From the NCBI RefSeq assembly GCF_020171465.1, contig NZ_JAIUZR010000004.1, forward strand, positions 62,001 through 126,000: 64,000 nt of DNA. Reading direction: 5' to 3'. The position numbers and the translations under genes are program-made. Origin of the DNA: Lutimonas saemankumensis. GTDB taxonomy: Bacteria; Bacteroidota; Bacteroidia; Flavobacteriales; Flavobacteriaceae. Shown here in pieces: positions 24,376 to 33,452 of the stretch (the stretch's first letter is position 1; each line of letters begins with the position of its first letter). The notes beneath the pieces are model-generated. The model saw only the letters and a list, made by a program, of their open reading frames with translations, had not been told where the DNA came from and did not search any database.

Positions 24376-25494
24376 ATGAAGAATCCTATTAATCTTAAAC
24401 TTACAGTATCTGTGATGTTTTTGGCCCTTTTGACTTTTTGTGCAGATGACGACCCAATCCAGTATCAGCTTGAAACATCGTGTATCCCTAAAGAAACAGG
24501 AACGGTAACCCCTTTACCCGGCATGTATAATGAAGGAAGCGAAATTGAACTCAAGGCAACCCCTATAGATGAGTATATTTTTAAAAACTGGACCGGCGAT
24601 GCCAGTGGTAATGCAAACCCTTTGAAAGTTATCATGCTTGAAGATAAAAATATTACGGCTGTTTTTGAAAAAGTACAATACAACCTGGACATCATTATCA
24701 ATGGAGGGGGTACTGTTAAGCAGGAAGTCCTTCAATCCAAAACAACGACTTTCCCATCCGGAACACATTTGAAGCTAATTGCTACTCCTTTTCCCGGATG
24801 GCAATTCGTATTTTGGGAAGGTGATGTTGAGGGCGTGGAGAATCCCATGGAAATTACAATGACAAAGTCCATGACCATTACCGCTTATTTCGAGCCAACT
24901 AAACAGACCTATGTTCCAGACGACAACTTTGAAAAGGCACTTGTAGACCTCGGACTGGACAGACTGATGGACGACTATGTGTTTGATCTTTACGTGGCTT
25001 ACATCGAAGAATTGGACCTAACCGGTTTAGGCATCAAAGACCTTACAGGCATCGAGGCCTTTACCAATCTGAAAGAATTAAATTGCTCGAATAATGAATT
25101 GAGCACATTAGATCTTACTAAAAATATCCGCCTCGAAAGCTTGAACTGCTCAAACAATGAATTGAGCACATTAGATCTTACTAAAAACATTAAACTGTCC
25201 AGCTTAGATCTGTCAAACAATTCACTTGAAGACATAGACTTGACCAATAACAAGAATCTTTATGTTTTAATTTTATCTAACAATGAGCTCAAAAGGCTCG
25301 ATATTTCGCACTTGACAGAATGGATAAATTTATGGGCTGATAATAACAAATTAAAATGTATCCAGGCCCATGAGGATCAATGGACCAACGCCCTAAATGA
25401 TTGTACGCCTCCGCCTTATCTACCACCTTCACCCTATGACACCTGCATGGTTGTAGACGAAGGAGTTACCTTCTCTTTGGACTGCGACAACTAA
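24376..25494 (+). CDS. Surface lipoprotein with InlB B-repeats and leucine-rich repeats
   Basis: A 372-residue paralogue of the protein at 8122. The signal ends in ALLTFC followed by ADDDP, an acidic surface-type start. Two InlB B-repeat modules (FKNWTGDASGNANPLK; FVFWEGDVEGVENPME) are followed by the LRR cap TYVPDDNFEKALVDLG. About five LRR units follow, two of them near-identical copies with LNCSNNELSTLDLTKNI. The C-terminus has a proline-rich insert (PPPYLPPSPYD) before the final FSLDC. It has two fewer B-repeats than the 8122 protein. Confidence 0.85.
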   Translation: MKNPINLKLTVSVMFLALLTFCADDDPIQYQLETSCIPKETGTVTPLPGMYNEGSEIELKATPIDEYIFKNWTGDASGNANPLKVIMLEDKNITAVFEKVQYNLDIIINGGGTVKQEVLQSKTTTFPSGTHLKLIATPFPGWQFVFWEGDVEGVENPMEITMTKSMTITAYFEPTKQTYVPDDNFEKALVDLGLDRLMDDYVFDLYVAYIEELDLTGLGIKDLTGIEAFTNLKELNCSNNELSTLDLTKNIRLESLNCSNNELSTLDLTKNIKLSSLDLSNNSLEDIDLTNNKNLYVLILSNNELKRLDISHLTEWINLWADNNKLKCIQAHEDQWTNALNDCTPPPYLPPSPYDTCMVVDEGVTFSLDCDN

Positions 25495-25513
25495 ACTTCC
25501 CCTCATGAAAATG

Positions 25514-25545
25514 AAAACCCGGTGGTGAGATGCTATCGGGTTTTC
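25514..25545 (+). terminator. Probable terminator of the second InlB/LRR gene
   Basis: AAAACCCG / CGGGTTTT arms of 8 bp enclose a 15-nt loop and end in T's. Confidence 0.65.
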
Positions 25546-25559
25546 TTGATGAGGATCAA
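25546..25559 (+). promoter_or_regulatory. Single Fnr-like box (no partner)
   Basis: TTGAT-GAGG-ATCAA matches the first palindrome of the 36-bp element, but the position 22 bp downstream holds no second box. It may be a relic or a chance match within the terminator flank. Confidence 0.3.
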
Positions 25560-25631
25560 TTATTCGGGTTTCCTTTTCCAATACCCCAGCCTTCTATTTT
25601 CTAGTTACGGCTCCGGATCTGATGCCCATTT

Positions 25632-25730
25632 AAACATCTCGATAAATAATCTATCCCATTCGGAAGTGATTTGATACCGTTCGTCCATGATGAGTATTGT
25701 GAATGATTAACCGATGCTATATTTAATTAT
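25632..25730 (-). repeat. Antisense mini-gene repeat, N-terminal half, decayed
   Basis: The minus strand reads IIKYSIG-stop-SFTILIMDER, then ITSEWDRLFIEMF. It ends 13 bp before the next DUF6090 start. Confidence 0.5.
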
Positions 25731-25742
25731 AAAACTTAGCAG

Positions 25743-26537
25743 ATGCTCCCCTTTTTCCGTAAAATTAGATGGCGCCTTGCCGCAAATAACCAATTCTTTA
25801 AGTATAGCAGATATGCCATTGGCGAGATAGTGCTTGTTGTGATTGGGATTCTCATAGCTCTCCAGATTAACAACTGGAATGAGAATCGGAAGTCAAAATT
25901 GATTCTAAAATCTCATTTGGAGACCTTGAAATCAGATCTAGAGAGTGACATCAAGAATCTGGAACTCTTAATGAATAACGCATCTTTTAGGTATCATTCA
26001 ATGCACGTCATCTTGAAAAGAGCTGGTTTCAAGGAGAACAATGTTGCATTCTATAATATTCCAAAGTTTAAAGGCGATTTTTTTGGATATAAATCAATCC
26101 CTGATGAAATTGATTCGACGTTCTTGCAATTTGCATTTACCGCTGTTGGGTACATTTCGCATTTTGATGCTACCATGAATGGACTGGATCAATTAAAAAA
26201 TTCTGGCTTGTTATCTTTTATCGACGATAAAAATATAATTGAAGAAATAGACGATTACTACATAAGGCATGAGCGATTTCTGGGTAAAAAGGAATGGCAA
26301 AGTCTGATTTACTATAAACAGTATTGGATCACCCTGTTAACCGAGAATGGATTTAGTCCTGATGCCGGTTTGGTCATCAATGATGTCATGAAATGGTTGC
26401 AAAAGGATCCCGAAGCTGTTGCAGCATTACGCAATCTAGTAACCAATGCGGAATTCATTTACGCCAACTCCATTTTGCAAATAGAGATCGGAAACAACCT
26501 AATAGAGAATATTGGCAAAACTATAGAGAATTTATGA
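25743..26537 (+). CDS. DUF6090-family membrane protein, short form
   Basis: A 264-residue protein with MLPFFRKIRWRLAANNQFFK and the transmembrane helix at ~24-42. The helical periplasmic part differs strongly from its paralogues (KSHLETLKSDLESDIKNLEL, then QLKNSGLLSFIDDKNIIEEI). The latter keeps the LxSSGxLxxI-like motif of the short class. Its stop codon overlaps the start of the next DUF6090 gene. Confidence 0.85.
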   Translation: MLPFFRKIRWRLAANNQFFKYSRYAIGEIVLVVIGILIALQINNWNENRKSKLILKSHLETLKSDLESDIKNLELLMNNASFRYHSMHVILKRAGFKENNVAFYNIPKFKGDFFGYKSIPDEIDSTFLQFAFTAVGYISHFDATMNGLDQLKNSGLLSFIDDKNIIEEIDDYYIRHERFLGKKEWQSLIYYKQYWITLLTENGFSPDAGLVINDVMKWLQKDPEAVAALRNLVTNAEFIYANSILQIEIGNNLIENIGKTIENL

Positions 26538-27613
26538 TGATCCCATTTTTTCGTAAAATACGCTGGCGATTAGCCCAAGACAATCAGTTCTTTAAATACA
26601 GCAGATATGCCATTGGAGAGATTGTGCTTGTTGTTGTTGGGATTTTGATTGCGCTTCAGATAAATAATTGGAATGAGCAACATAAGTCAGATGCGAAAAT
26701 TGATGTGCTTTTTGAAAAGGTATTAATTGAACTGGTTGCCAATATCAATGAAACACAAAAAGTATTTCAAAATTCTAAATACCTGGACACTCTTGGTTAT
26801 TTGGTAATATATAACAACTTAGCTTACGATGATTATGCCATGCCTAAATATGACAAAAATGGCGCTCGGGTATTAACCTATTTATATTTCCCATACGATT
26901 ATGAATATGATATGGTTTTCTTAAACACAAGTGCTTATGACAATTTAGTTTTAAATATGGATTTAATACCTTCTAAATATGACCAAGTAGTTAGTGAATT
27001 AAATATTATGTATTCCATGGATAAGAAAGCCATTGATATTGCTAATAAGAATATGATTGATTTTGTGAAGGATATTAAGGCTGAGCACCGTAAAAAATAC
27101 AATTGGTATTCCGATCATGTATTTAGTCCTAATCAAAATAGGGAAATGATTGATTACATGCTGAATAATTATCTTTATAAAAATGAGGTGCAAGGCTGGT
27201 GGAATTTAAGTCGTGCCCAATTAAATAATACCCTAAGTTATCGAAATCGTGCCGTACGGATTTACCAAGAATTGGCGATGTTATTAAATATGCCAACAGT
27301 TCATGACAGCTTTAAAGTTGATCCTGAAGTTGTGAATCTGCTAGTTGGAACTTATAAATTAATATCTGAAGATGGAGTGTATGATCCGGAAGAATATAAA
27401 TTTGAAAACAACCTCATAATGACTTACAAACCTCTACAACCTGACATTGCGTGGGAGAATACGTTTATAGATTTAAAAAAAACAAAATCTAGATCCGTCA
27501 TTTCGATGTTGCGAAACAGTGGCGCAGTTTATATGACATATATTGTTGAGGGGGACTCGCTATCCGTTATAAATAATGGTGGTAGTACCTGGAAGTTTAT
27601 AAAAGTTAATTAG
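26537..27613 (+). CDS. DUF6090-family membrane protein, long form
   Basis: A 358-residue protein starting MIPFFRKIRWRLAQDNQFFK, with the usual transmembrane helix. The ATG at 26537 overlaps the last base of the preceding gene; an ATG one codon earlier is equally possible (ATGATG). A longer reading into the upstream gene is rejected because the family N-terminus starts here. The middle is helical; the last ~80 residues (LLVGTYKLISEDG onward) are beta-rich and end in STWKFIKVN. The closest architecture in the window is the protein at 13771. Confidence 0.85.
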   Translation: MIPFFRKIRWRLAQDNQFFKYSRYAIGEIVLVVVGILIALQINNWNEQHKSDAKIDVLFEKVLIELVANINETQKVFQNSKYLDTLGYLVIYNNLAYDDYAMPKYDKNGARVLTYLYFPYDYEYDMVFLNTSAYDNLVLNMDLIPSKYDQVVSELNIMYSMDKKAIDIANKNMIDFVKDIKAEHRKKYNWYSDHVFSPNQNREMIDYMLNNYLYKNEVQGWWNLSRAQLNNTLSYRNRAVRIYQELAMLLNMPTVHDSFKVDPEVVNLLVGTYKLISEDGVYDPEEYKFENNLIMTYKPLQPDIAWENTFIDLKKTKSRSVISMLRNSGAVYMTYIVEGDSLSVINNGGSTWKFIKVN

Positions 27614-27800
27614 TCCCAATTTTTACATATTAACTCCGCTAGTCCTTCACTTCTGGCATCTTACTCCAGGCATTCCCAAGTAATTCACTCATGGCCTAGT
27701 ATACATTCAATAGCAACGAATTGTTCAATACTAATATTGAGCATTTTACTAAAAACCCTTCGAGATGCATCCAAATTAATCTCGTATGTTCACTCAAGAT

Positions 27801-28838
27801 TTATTTAATCGCTATTATTGCGCTTGAAGGCCCTTCAAGTGGCATCAATATTGTTTCTTTAAACCCTGCCATCTCAGACCACGATTTAAATTCGGATAAT
27901 GAAAAATCAAATCCTTCATCCGTTTCGATAGCCATATTCAAAGACATCATCAATCCGAAAGTATTTTTTTCCCTTTGATCATCAATAATATTTTCAATAA
28001 CAATAAGTGCACCTCCTTCAGGTAAAGCTTGATAGGCCTTTCTAACTAACATAACTTTGTCCTGAGCACCCCAATCGTGAAGAATATTTCCCATCGTTAT
28101 AATATCTGCATTTGGGAAGTCATCAATAAAAAAATCTCCCGAAACAATATCTATTCGTTCAGTTAAACCAAATTGACTTACGTTTTCCTTTGCTATAGGG
28201 CCTACAGGAGGTAAATCAAATGAAATACAATTCATGTGATTATTGTTTTTTGCTACGATAATGGAAAGGTTGGCACCTGAACCACCCACATCACATAGTG
28301 TACTGTAATTTGAGAAATCAAAATCTCGAGCCAGTTTCATAAAATTACCGGCTTGTACACCTCCCATACCATGAATAAATTCCCTAAGTCTGTCCTCATC
28401 AGAATAAATGGCTTCAAAAAGAGGTTTTCCACCATTTTTTGACTCGTTTTGAGGGCCTCCGGTTTTTAAGCATTCCTCTAAATCATTCCAAAATGGATAG
28501 AGTCTGTTATTAGACATTTCCAGAATACCACCAATATAACTCGGTTTGTTTTTGTCTAAAAACATTTCGGAATCATCTGAATTTCCATACATGGCGTTTT
28601 CCTTCAATCCTGTGCGATTCAAAAATCCTAAAGCCACAAGTGTATCTAAAAAATCATAAAGTGATCGATCATGCAGTCCCAGCTTGTTTTGAATTTCTGA
28701 GCCCGAAAGCATTCCGGCAGACAATTCTGTGAAAAGTCCCATGTTTACGGCTGTCAATAAAGTTTTTGATGCCCAAAAACCCATCCCAACCTGCATTATC
28801 TTTGACGGGGTAACTTGATTTTGAATTGATTGTTCCAT
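27801..28838 (-). CDS. SAM-dependent O-methyltransferase (acetylserotonin OMT-like)
   Basis: A 345-residue protein with the two-part architecture of plant- and fungal-type O-methyltransferases. The N-terminal winged-helix dimerization domain has FWASKTLLTAVNMGLFTEL and LYDFLDTLVALGFL. The C-terminal Rossmann domain has the SAM motif CDVGGSGANLS (~185-195), ISFDLPPV, and the catalytic-type ILHDWGAQDK. Small hydroxylated aromatic compounds or pigments are typical substrates; none can be named here. It is transcribed alone, leftward, in the middle of the DUF6090 array, which suggests an inserted gene. Confidence 0.88.
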   Translation of the reverse strand: MEQSIQNQVTPSKIMQVGMGFWASKTLLTAVNMGLFTELSAGMLSGSEIQNKLGLHDRSLYDFLDTLVALGFLNRTGLKENAMYGNSDDSEMFLDKNKPSYIGGILEMSNNRLYPFWNDLEECLKTGGPQNESKNGGKPLFEAIYSDEDRLREFIHGMGGVQAGNFMKLARDFDFSNYSTLCDVGGSGANLSIIVAKNNNHMNCISFDLPPVGPIAKENVSQFGLTERIDIVSGDFFIDDFPNADIITMGNILHDWGAQDKVMLVRKAYQALPEGGALIVIENIIDDQREKNTFGLMMSLNMAIETDEGFDFSLSEFKSWSEMAGFKETILMPLEGPSSAIIAIK

Positions 28839-29233
28839 ATTTCTTGTGTTTTAAATTCCTAAAAGCATATTAAATTATTTTAATCTTCGACCGGATACGA
28901 GATTGATCGATTTTATAATCTTGTGTAAATTTTGAATATACGTTCCTCAATGTAGCTAATCTATCCTTATGGTTAAAACCAATCAGGACGAAGTACACTT
29001 ATAAATGTCCGAAGTATAGAATAATTTTTCCGACGACTACTGTAAGACATTTTAGGGTTTTATCATTCCCTTAGTCAATGACCATAACGCAATTCCCCAA
29101 CCACCGATGATGATAATGTTATTCACATCCCGATAAATAATCGAACCCTTTCGGAAGTGAAATGATGCCATTCGTCCATATCCATTATTTCATCTGAACC
29201 ACTGATGCTATATTTAGTTATAAAACTTAGCAG
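28839..29233. repeat. Gap with promoter region and an antisense mini-gene copy
   Basis: The left half is the upstream region of the methyltransferase gene, with no clear consensus promoter. The right half (29089-29221) is a mini-gene repeat: the minus strand reads ITKYSISGSDEIMDMDEWHH, then FTSERVRLFIGM-stop, ending in VVGELR. It lies 12 bp from the next DUF6090 start. Confidence 0.55.
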
Positions 29234-29968
29234 ATGCTCAAATTCTTCCGAAAAATACGATGGCGTCTTGCCGCAAATAATCAATTCTTCAAATACAGCA
29301 GATATGCCATTGGAGAGATTGTGCTTGTTGTAATTGGGATTCTGATTGCGCTTCAGATTAACAACTGGAATGAAGAAAGGAAGGATATTATCAATAAAAA
29401 ATTATTTAAGAGGGCTCTTATCGAAGATTTGCAAAAAGATACCGCTAATCAAAATCACGTTATCCAAGTGGCAGAAATTCATATAAAAGTTTTTGGGGAA
29501 ATAATAACTAAACTTGAAAAACCAGATGTTACGTTTGATACAATAGTTAAATTATATACATCGGGAAGCATGAGTAAAATGGGAATATTACCTCCAAATA
29601 AAACGACGTTTCAGTCTCTCATGTCTACAGGTAATATTAAGGTATTTACTGAAGATGAAATTCAAGAATTAATGAACTTTTATGACAATATAAAACTGAG
29701 GTACCATTTAATTCAATATCGTTATGATTATTCATATGAAAAATACCAGGAATTAAATGACAAGTTTGGTTTTCTTTGGAAAAATGAAAAAAATGGCCCC
29801 GTTTATAAGATTTTGAGGAAAGAGGTAAACGAAGCAGAATTTATTAGAATGTATGATTTAGCTCTTCATAGGTTTTTACAGGCATCACGATCTGCTCAAG
29901 AGCATTCAGAACAATTATTAATTCTGACCAATGAATTAATTGAAACCTTAAGTCTCGATCCAGATTGA
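29234..29968 (+). CDS. DUF6090-family membrane protein, short form
   Basis: A 244-residue protein with MLKFFRKIRWRLAANNQFFK, transmembrane helix ~24-42, and a helical periplasmic part with FQSLMSTGNIKVFTEDEIQE. It is the last family member in the window and stands alone between leftward methyltransferase and ATP-grasp genes. The truncated copy at 10909 shares its NEERKDIINKK segment, so the two are recent relatives. Confidence 0.85.
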   Translation: MLKFFRKIRWRLAANNQFFKYSRYAIGEIVLVVIGILIALQINNWNEERKDIINKKLFKRALIEDLQKDTANQNHVIQVAEIHIKVFGEIITKLEKPDVTFDTIVKLYTSGSMSKMGILPPNKTTFQSLMSTGNIKVFTEDEIQELMNFYDNIKLRYHLIQYRYDYSYEKYQELNDKFGFLWKNEKNGPVYKILRKEVNEAEFIRMYDLALHRFLQASRSAQEHSEQLLILTNELIETLSLDPD

Positions 29969-30002
29969 AATTATCGAATGATCCCCTGAAAATTATCATT
30001 GT

Positions 30003-31052
30003 TTAATTCTCTTTCCATAAATTTTCCCAACCCAAATCAGAAAAACATGGTCCCTGAGTGGCTTCAGAAAATTTTATGTCATTATAAGAGCCATTCCACT
30101 CCATAACTTTCACACTATTATACTCATCAATTATCATATCCCACCCTATTATTCTAGAAAAAGGTACCATTTTATGCAGACTAATAGCTGTGTCTATACA
30201 TTTCTTAAAATTTGGAATCCTCTTATTATTAAATACAAACTCTGTATCCGGATGATTTTCTGAATGAATCCAATCCGTACTGAATCCATATTTATCGAGT
30301 GCCCCTGTAAGTGGATGAATTGGAATTCTAATATGAGTATTAGATCTAACATGAGTGTCCAAAATGCGTCCAACTCGAAGATAACATGCTCTCACTGAAA
30401 CAATTCCTTCATCGTTTATAACACTTGTTATACGAATAGTTGCAACTGAGTTAGGCATTATTTCCTTAAAAAAAGAATGTTGATTAATATACTTTTGAAA
30501 TACACCGTTATCCAATTTTTCTAATTTGCTGATATTAAAATCCTTTTTTTTGAGGATAATAACATTTTTTCCCTGGCCTCCACAATCCTTTTTAAATACA
30601 ACAATCTCCGAGTCTTTAAATAAAAATTCCATAACACTCTTTTCCGAAATAACCTGATATTCTGGTGAAAGGTATAATCCGTTTGTTTTATAGAGGATGT
30701 CGGGAAAATCCAAAGATTTGAAAAGAGAATTTGTTAGAGCACGATATTCTGAAATTTCTCCATAATTACCTTTCATTTTCGGAACTACCACATGACCGTA
30801 ATAGTTGTCAGGAATCCATCCATTTTTAAAAGTTTGGGCGATAGAACTATAAACATAGAGCCAGGGAGCATAACCTTTCCATCCTAAAACATCCAAAGCA
30901 TAATCATTAGATAAATTTATTAATTTAGGATCCGTTTTACCTTTATCCAATTCAATACTTTCTAAAACCTTACCTGCCGTTTTTTTGTGCCATAAATGAT
31001 ATTGTGAAATTTTATATTCGTTAATCAATTTTTTAACATGTTTTTTTATCAT
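30003..31052 (-). CDS. ATP-grasp protein of the sugar-transfer-associated type
   Basis: A 349-residue cytoplasmic protein. Features are VVFKKDCGGQGKNVIILKKK (nucleotide-binding loop and lysine), FQKYINQHSFFKEIMPNS, then ATIRITSVI, and the C-terminal metal-binding region IGWDMIIDEYNSVKVMEWNG. This matches the ATP-grasp group found next to capsule or exopolysaccharide genes (ATPgrasp_ST), which would ligate a carboxylate to an amine. No partner glycosyltransferases are nearby, so the substrate is unknown. It is monocistronic and leftward. Confidence 0.8.
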   Translation of the reverse strand: MIKKHVKKLINEYKISQYHLWHKKTAGKVLESIELDKGKTDPKLINLSNDYALDVLGWKGYAPWLYVYSSIAQTFKNGWIPDNYYGHVVVPKMKGNYGEISEYRALTNSLFKSLDFPDILYKTNGLYLSPEYQVISEKSVMEFLFKDSEIVVFKKDCGGQGKNVIILKKKDFNISKLEKLDNGVFQKYINQHSFFKEIMPNSVATIRITSVINDEGIVSVRACYLRVGRILDTHVRSNTHIRIPIHPLTGALDKYGFSTDWIHSENHPDTEFVFNNKRIPNFKKCIDTAISLHKMVPFSRIIGWDMIIDEYNSVKVMEWNGSYNDIKFSEATQGPCFSDLGWENLWKEN

Positions 31053-31401
31053 TTTATTTTTAATAATTTAGATCCTACTTTTAATGAGACAATCAGCCGA
31101 ACGTTTTACTATAATTTTTAAAACATTATTTGGTATGAATCAATCAAACTGAGCTGAACTCGGATTTCTCATAATTTAACGAATCTAATCGCCATTATTA
31201 TGATTCACTTCTAAAATAGGAATAATCCTGTATCGATTATAATTTAAATAAAATTCAATATCGATCTTCTATAAGTACCCTAATTATTTTAAAACTTAAA
31301 TGAAGTTATCTAATTGAGGCAGGGAAAAACCTTACAATTAGTAACTGATTCTAAATGGAGTAAACATTAATTCATATCTTTAGTGTTGTAAATTAGACCC
31401 A
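31053..31401. other. AT-rich gap without recognisable genes
   Basis: Contains the divergent upstream regions of the ATP-grasp gene and the 31402 gene. I see no repeat copies, operators of the 36-bp type, or open frames of interest. Confidence 0.5.
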
Positions 31402-31785
31402 ATGAAAAAGCTCCTTCTACTTGCTTTTGTGCTTTTGGTTAGTTCAGTTCAGGCTCAGGCTCAATGGACTAAAACAGATTTTGAGAATATTTTTAAAGAA
31501 TACGATTATAAGAGGAGCCAATATTTTGAGGAGTATCATTTTAATTTTAAGGGTGATGTTCCTGAGGATTATAAATATAATTGGTGGAAAAGTAACAAGC
31601 GACCAGAATTAAGAGATGACAGCCTACTCATTTACATAGAAGATACACAAATTAGGATTTTGTATGAAGATATAATAGACTTAGAATACTTCGTCTCTGA
31701 TTTTCAACGTATCAAAGGTGAAGTATTTAACAGAGGTCTTTGGCAACTAAACTTAATTATAAAAGTTCAAAAACGCAATCTATAA
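31402..31785 (+). CDS. Small secreted protein of unknown function
   Basis: A 127-residue protein with a clear Sec signal (MKKLLLLAFVLLVSSVQAQA, cleavage near residue 20, no lipobox). The mature part is rich in aromatic and acidic residues (EDYKYNWWKSNKRP, DDSLLIYIEDTQIRILYEDI). It may be an immunity-like or binding protein, but nothing specific is recognised. TATCTTTA upstream may be the -7 element. Confidence 0.6.
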   Translation: MKKLLLLAFVLLVSSVQAQAQWTKTDFENIFKEYDYKRSQYFEEYHFNFKGDVPEDYKYNWWKSNKRPELRDDSLLIYIEDTQIRILYEDIIDLEYFVSDFQRIKGEVFNRGLWQLNLIIKVQKRNL

Positions 31786-31850
31786 AAAACCCCACCGAAG
31801 CGAGGCATGACATGATTTGCCCGTTAATTGCGTTATTAAGCAATGTACTA

Positions 31851-32879
31851 TTAATCATTTTTGCCCGAGTTGTAGTTTCTGACCTCGATCATGAACGCTT
31901 TTGATGGATTGACGCTGATCAATAAGTTAAATTCATCGTCTGTAAAGCCCTGTGATTTTAGCTCCGGATAGAGTTTCTTAAAAATATTTGTGTAGGGTTT
32001 TATCGTTTGATTTTCTTTTTGAGGATCATACCATCCTGAATCGTGTGAAATTAAAACTCGATCTAAAATTCCATTTTCTTTTGCAAATAATAGTTTTTCA
32101 ACATGTTTTTCCAATTCCCAACCCATTCCATCCAGGCTTATCCAGCATCCCATCTCTGCAGCTTTAAGATAACTATCATGATCATCTTCTGACTGGGCAT
32201 GCACCCAGATAAAAGCCTCTGGTGATACCCCCATTTTTTTTAAAATGTTCAATTGCGGCCACAAACCTATAGCTCTTCCCGTATGTGATGCTATAGTTAA
32301 ACCTGTTTTCAAATGAGTCAGAGCCGCGGCTTTTACCAACTTTTGATGCGTTACATGTAAGGGATCAGAATCATCAACACCAATCTTAATAAATCCCGGT
32401 CTTATTGAAGTTCCATCAATACCATTCTTATATTCATTAACCCACATCCCGGCTAGATCTTCTCCTGTCATCTCATGAGCATATGCAGGAATAAATTTGT
32501 TATCACGAGCTCCATAAAGACCTGTATTTGTAACAATTCTAATACTTGTTTTATTAGCAATTTTCTCCAGAAGCAATACATCTCTTCCCAAATAACCCGG
32601 TGTTGCGTCAACAAAATAATTCACATTAAACTCTTGAAGCTCTTCCAGATAAGGCGTTACTTCCTTAATTATGACATCATGGTTCCATGTGTTCGGTTGG
32701 ATACTGTCTGCACCAATAAAATCAACTAAAATATGTTCGTGTGATAACCATATTTGATTTGGTGCTAATTGATGCGTTGCGTTAACATCTTGAATTAGCT
32801 GTTGTTTTTTAGATGTTGGATATCCGCAACCAATTAGTAAGAAAAAAATTAAAATATAAATTCTTAGTCCTTTATTCAT
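31851..32879 (-). CDS. Phosphotriesterase-family metal-dependent hydrolase (lipoprotein)
   Basis: A 342-residue protein with signal FFLLIGC (lipobox). Metal ligands of the PTE/amidohydrolase fold are visible: the HEH motif near residue 48 (WLSHEHILVDF), IASHTGRAI, FIWVHAQSEDDHDSY and VLISHDSGWYDP. The bridging lysine seems to be in RPGFIKIGVDDSDP. Family members hydrolyse phosphotriesters or, more often, lactones. A periplasmic or outer-membrane location is predicted by the lipobox. Its neighbours give no clue to the substrate. Confidence 0.85.
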   Translation of the reverse strand: MNKGLRIYILIFFLLIGCGYPTSKKQQLIQDVNATHQLAPNQIWLSHEHILVDFIGADSIQPNTWNHDVIIKEVTPYLEELQEFNVNYFVDATPGYLGRDVLLLEKIANKTSIRIVTNTGLYGARDNKFIPAYAHEMTGEDLAGMWVNEYKNGIDGTSIRPGFIKIGVDDSDPLHVTHQKLVKAAALTHLKTGLTIASHTGRAIGLWPQLNILKKMGVSPEAFIWVHAQSEDDHDSYLKAAEMGCWISLDGMGWELEKHVEKLLFAKENGILDRVLISHDSGWYDPQKENQTIKPYTNIFKKLYPELKSQGFTDDEFNLLISVNPSKAFMIEVRNYNSGKND

Positions 32880-33278
32880 GAATTTATGCTGTGATTTTTT
32901 ATTAATTCACCTTTATTAATAATTCTTCAATTTAGTCAAATTTCGTCTATTATTGATGAAGTACAATCGCTTAATCTGAACCCATACAAGTATTTTACCT
33001 CCCTGGAAACCGGAAACTTATCAAAAGGTGATAAACTGGATATTACAAGAAACAAGGAACAATTCTAGCTGCTCCTTAAACGAATCCGAAAATGAAAACT
33101 GATTTCAAAAGACAAGGGTGTTAATCCGATGCCTGATATATATCTTTTTACCTTTTTTATTCCAAGAGGAAGATTCCGTCACTTTGAGGATCTTGATTCT
33201 GTCACCAGCATTCATTTGGGTCTATCTTACACATAAACCAGGCTAACATTCTTGAGATTTAAGTTTGCTTTTCTTCGT

Positions 33279-33296
33279 ATACCCTCTATAGGGTAT
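33279..33296 (+). promoter_or_regulatory. 18-bp palindrome ATACCCT-N4-AGGGTAT, copy 3
   Basis: Same arms as at 8012 and 24187, spacer CTAT. No 36-bp operator follows and no intact lipoprotein gene is next; only short frames lie downstream. Confidence 0.5.
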
Positions 33297-33452
33297 TTTG
33301 CTGAAATTGTGCTATTTATAGTCATTAATTTAATCCAAAATACATAATTTTGTAAACTAAATTGCTATGGCAGGCAAGAGTATTTTTCACTGGTTTCAAT
33401 ATCACAACATTTTTGAAATTATAAAATGCTGTGAACCAATTTACTTATAGTT

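Noticed and set aside
26393-26536. Upstream extension of the DUF6090 gene at 26537
   Set aside because: It overlaps the previous gene in another frame and adds residues never seen before the family N-terminus.
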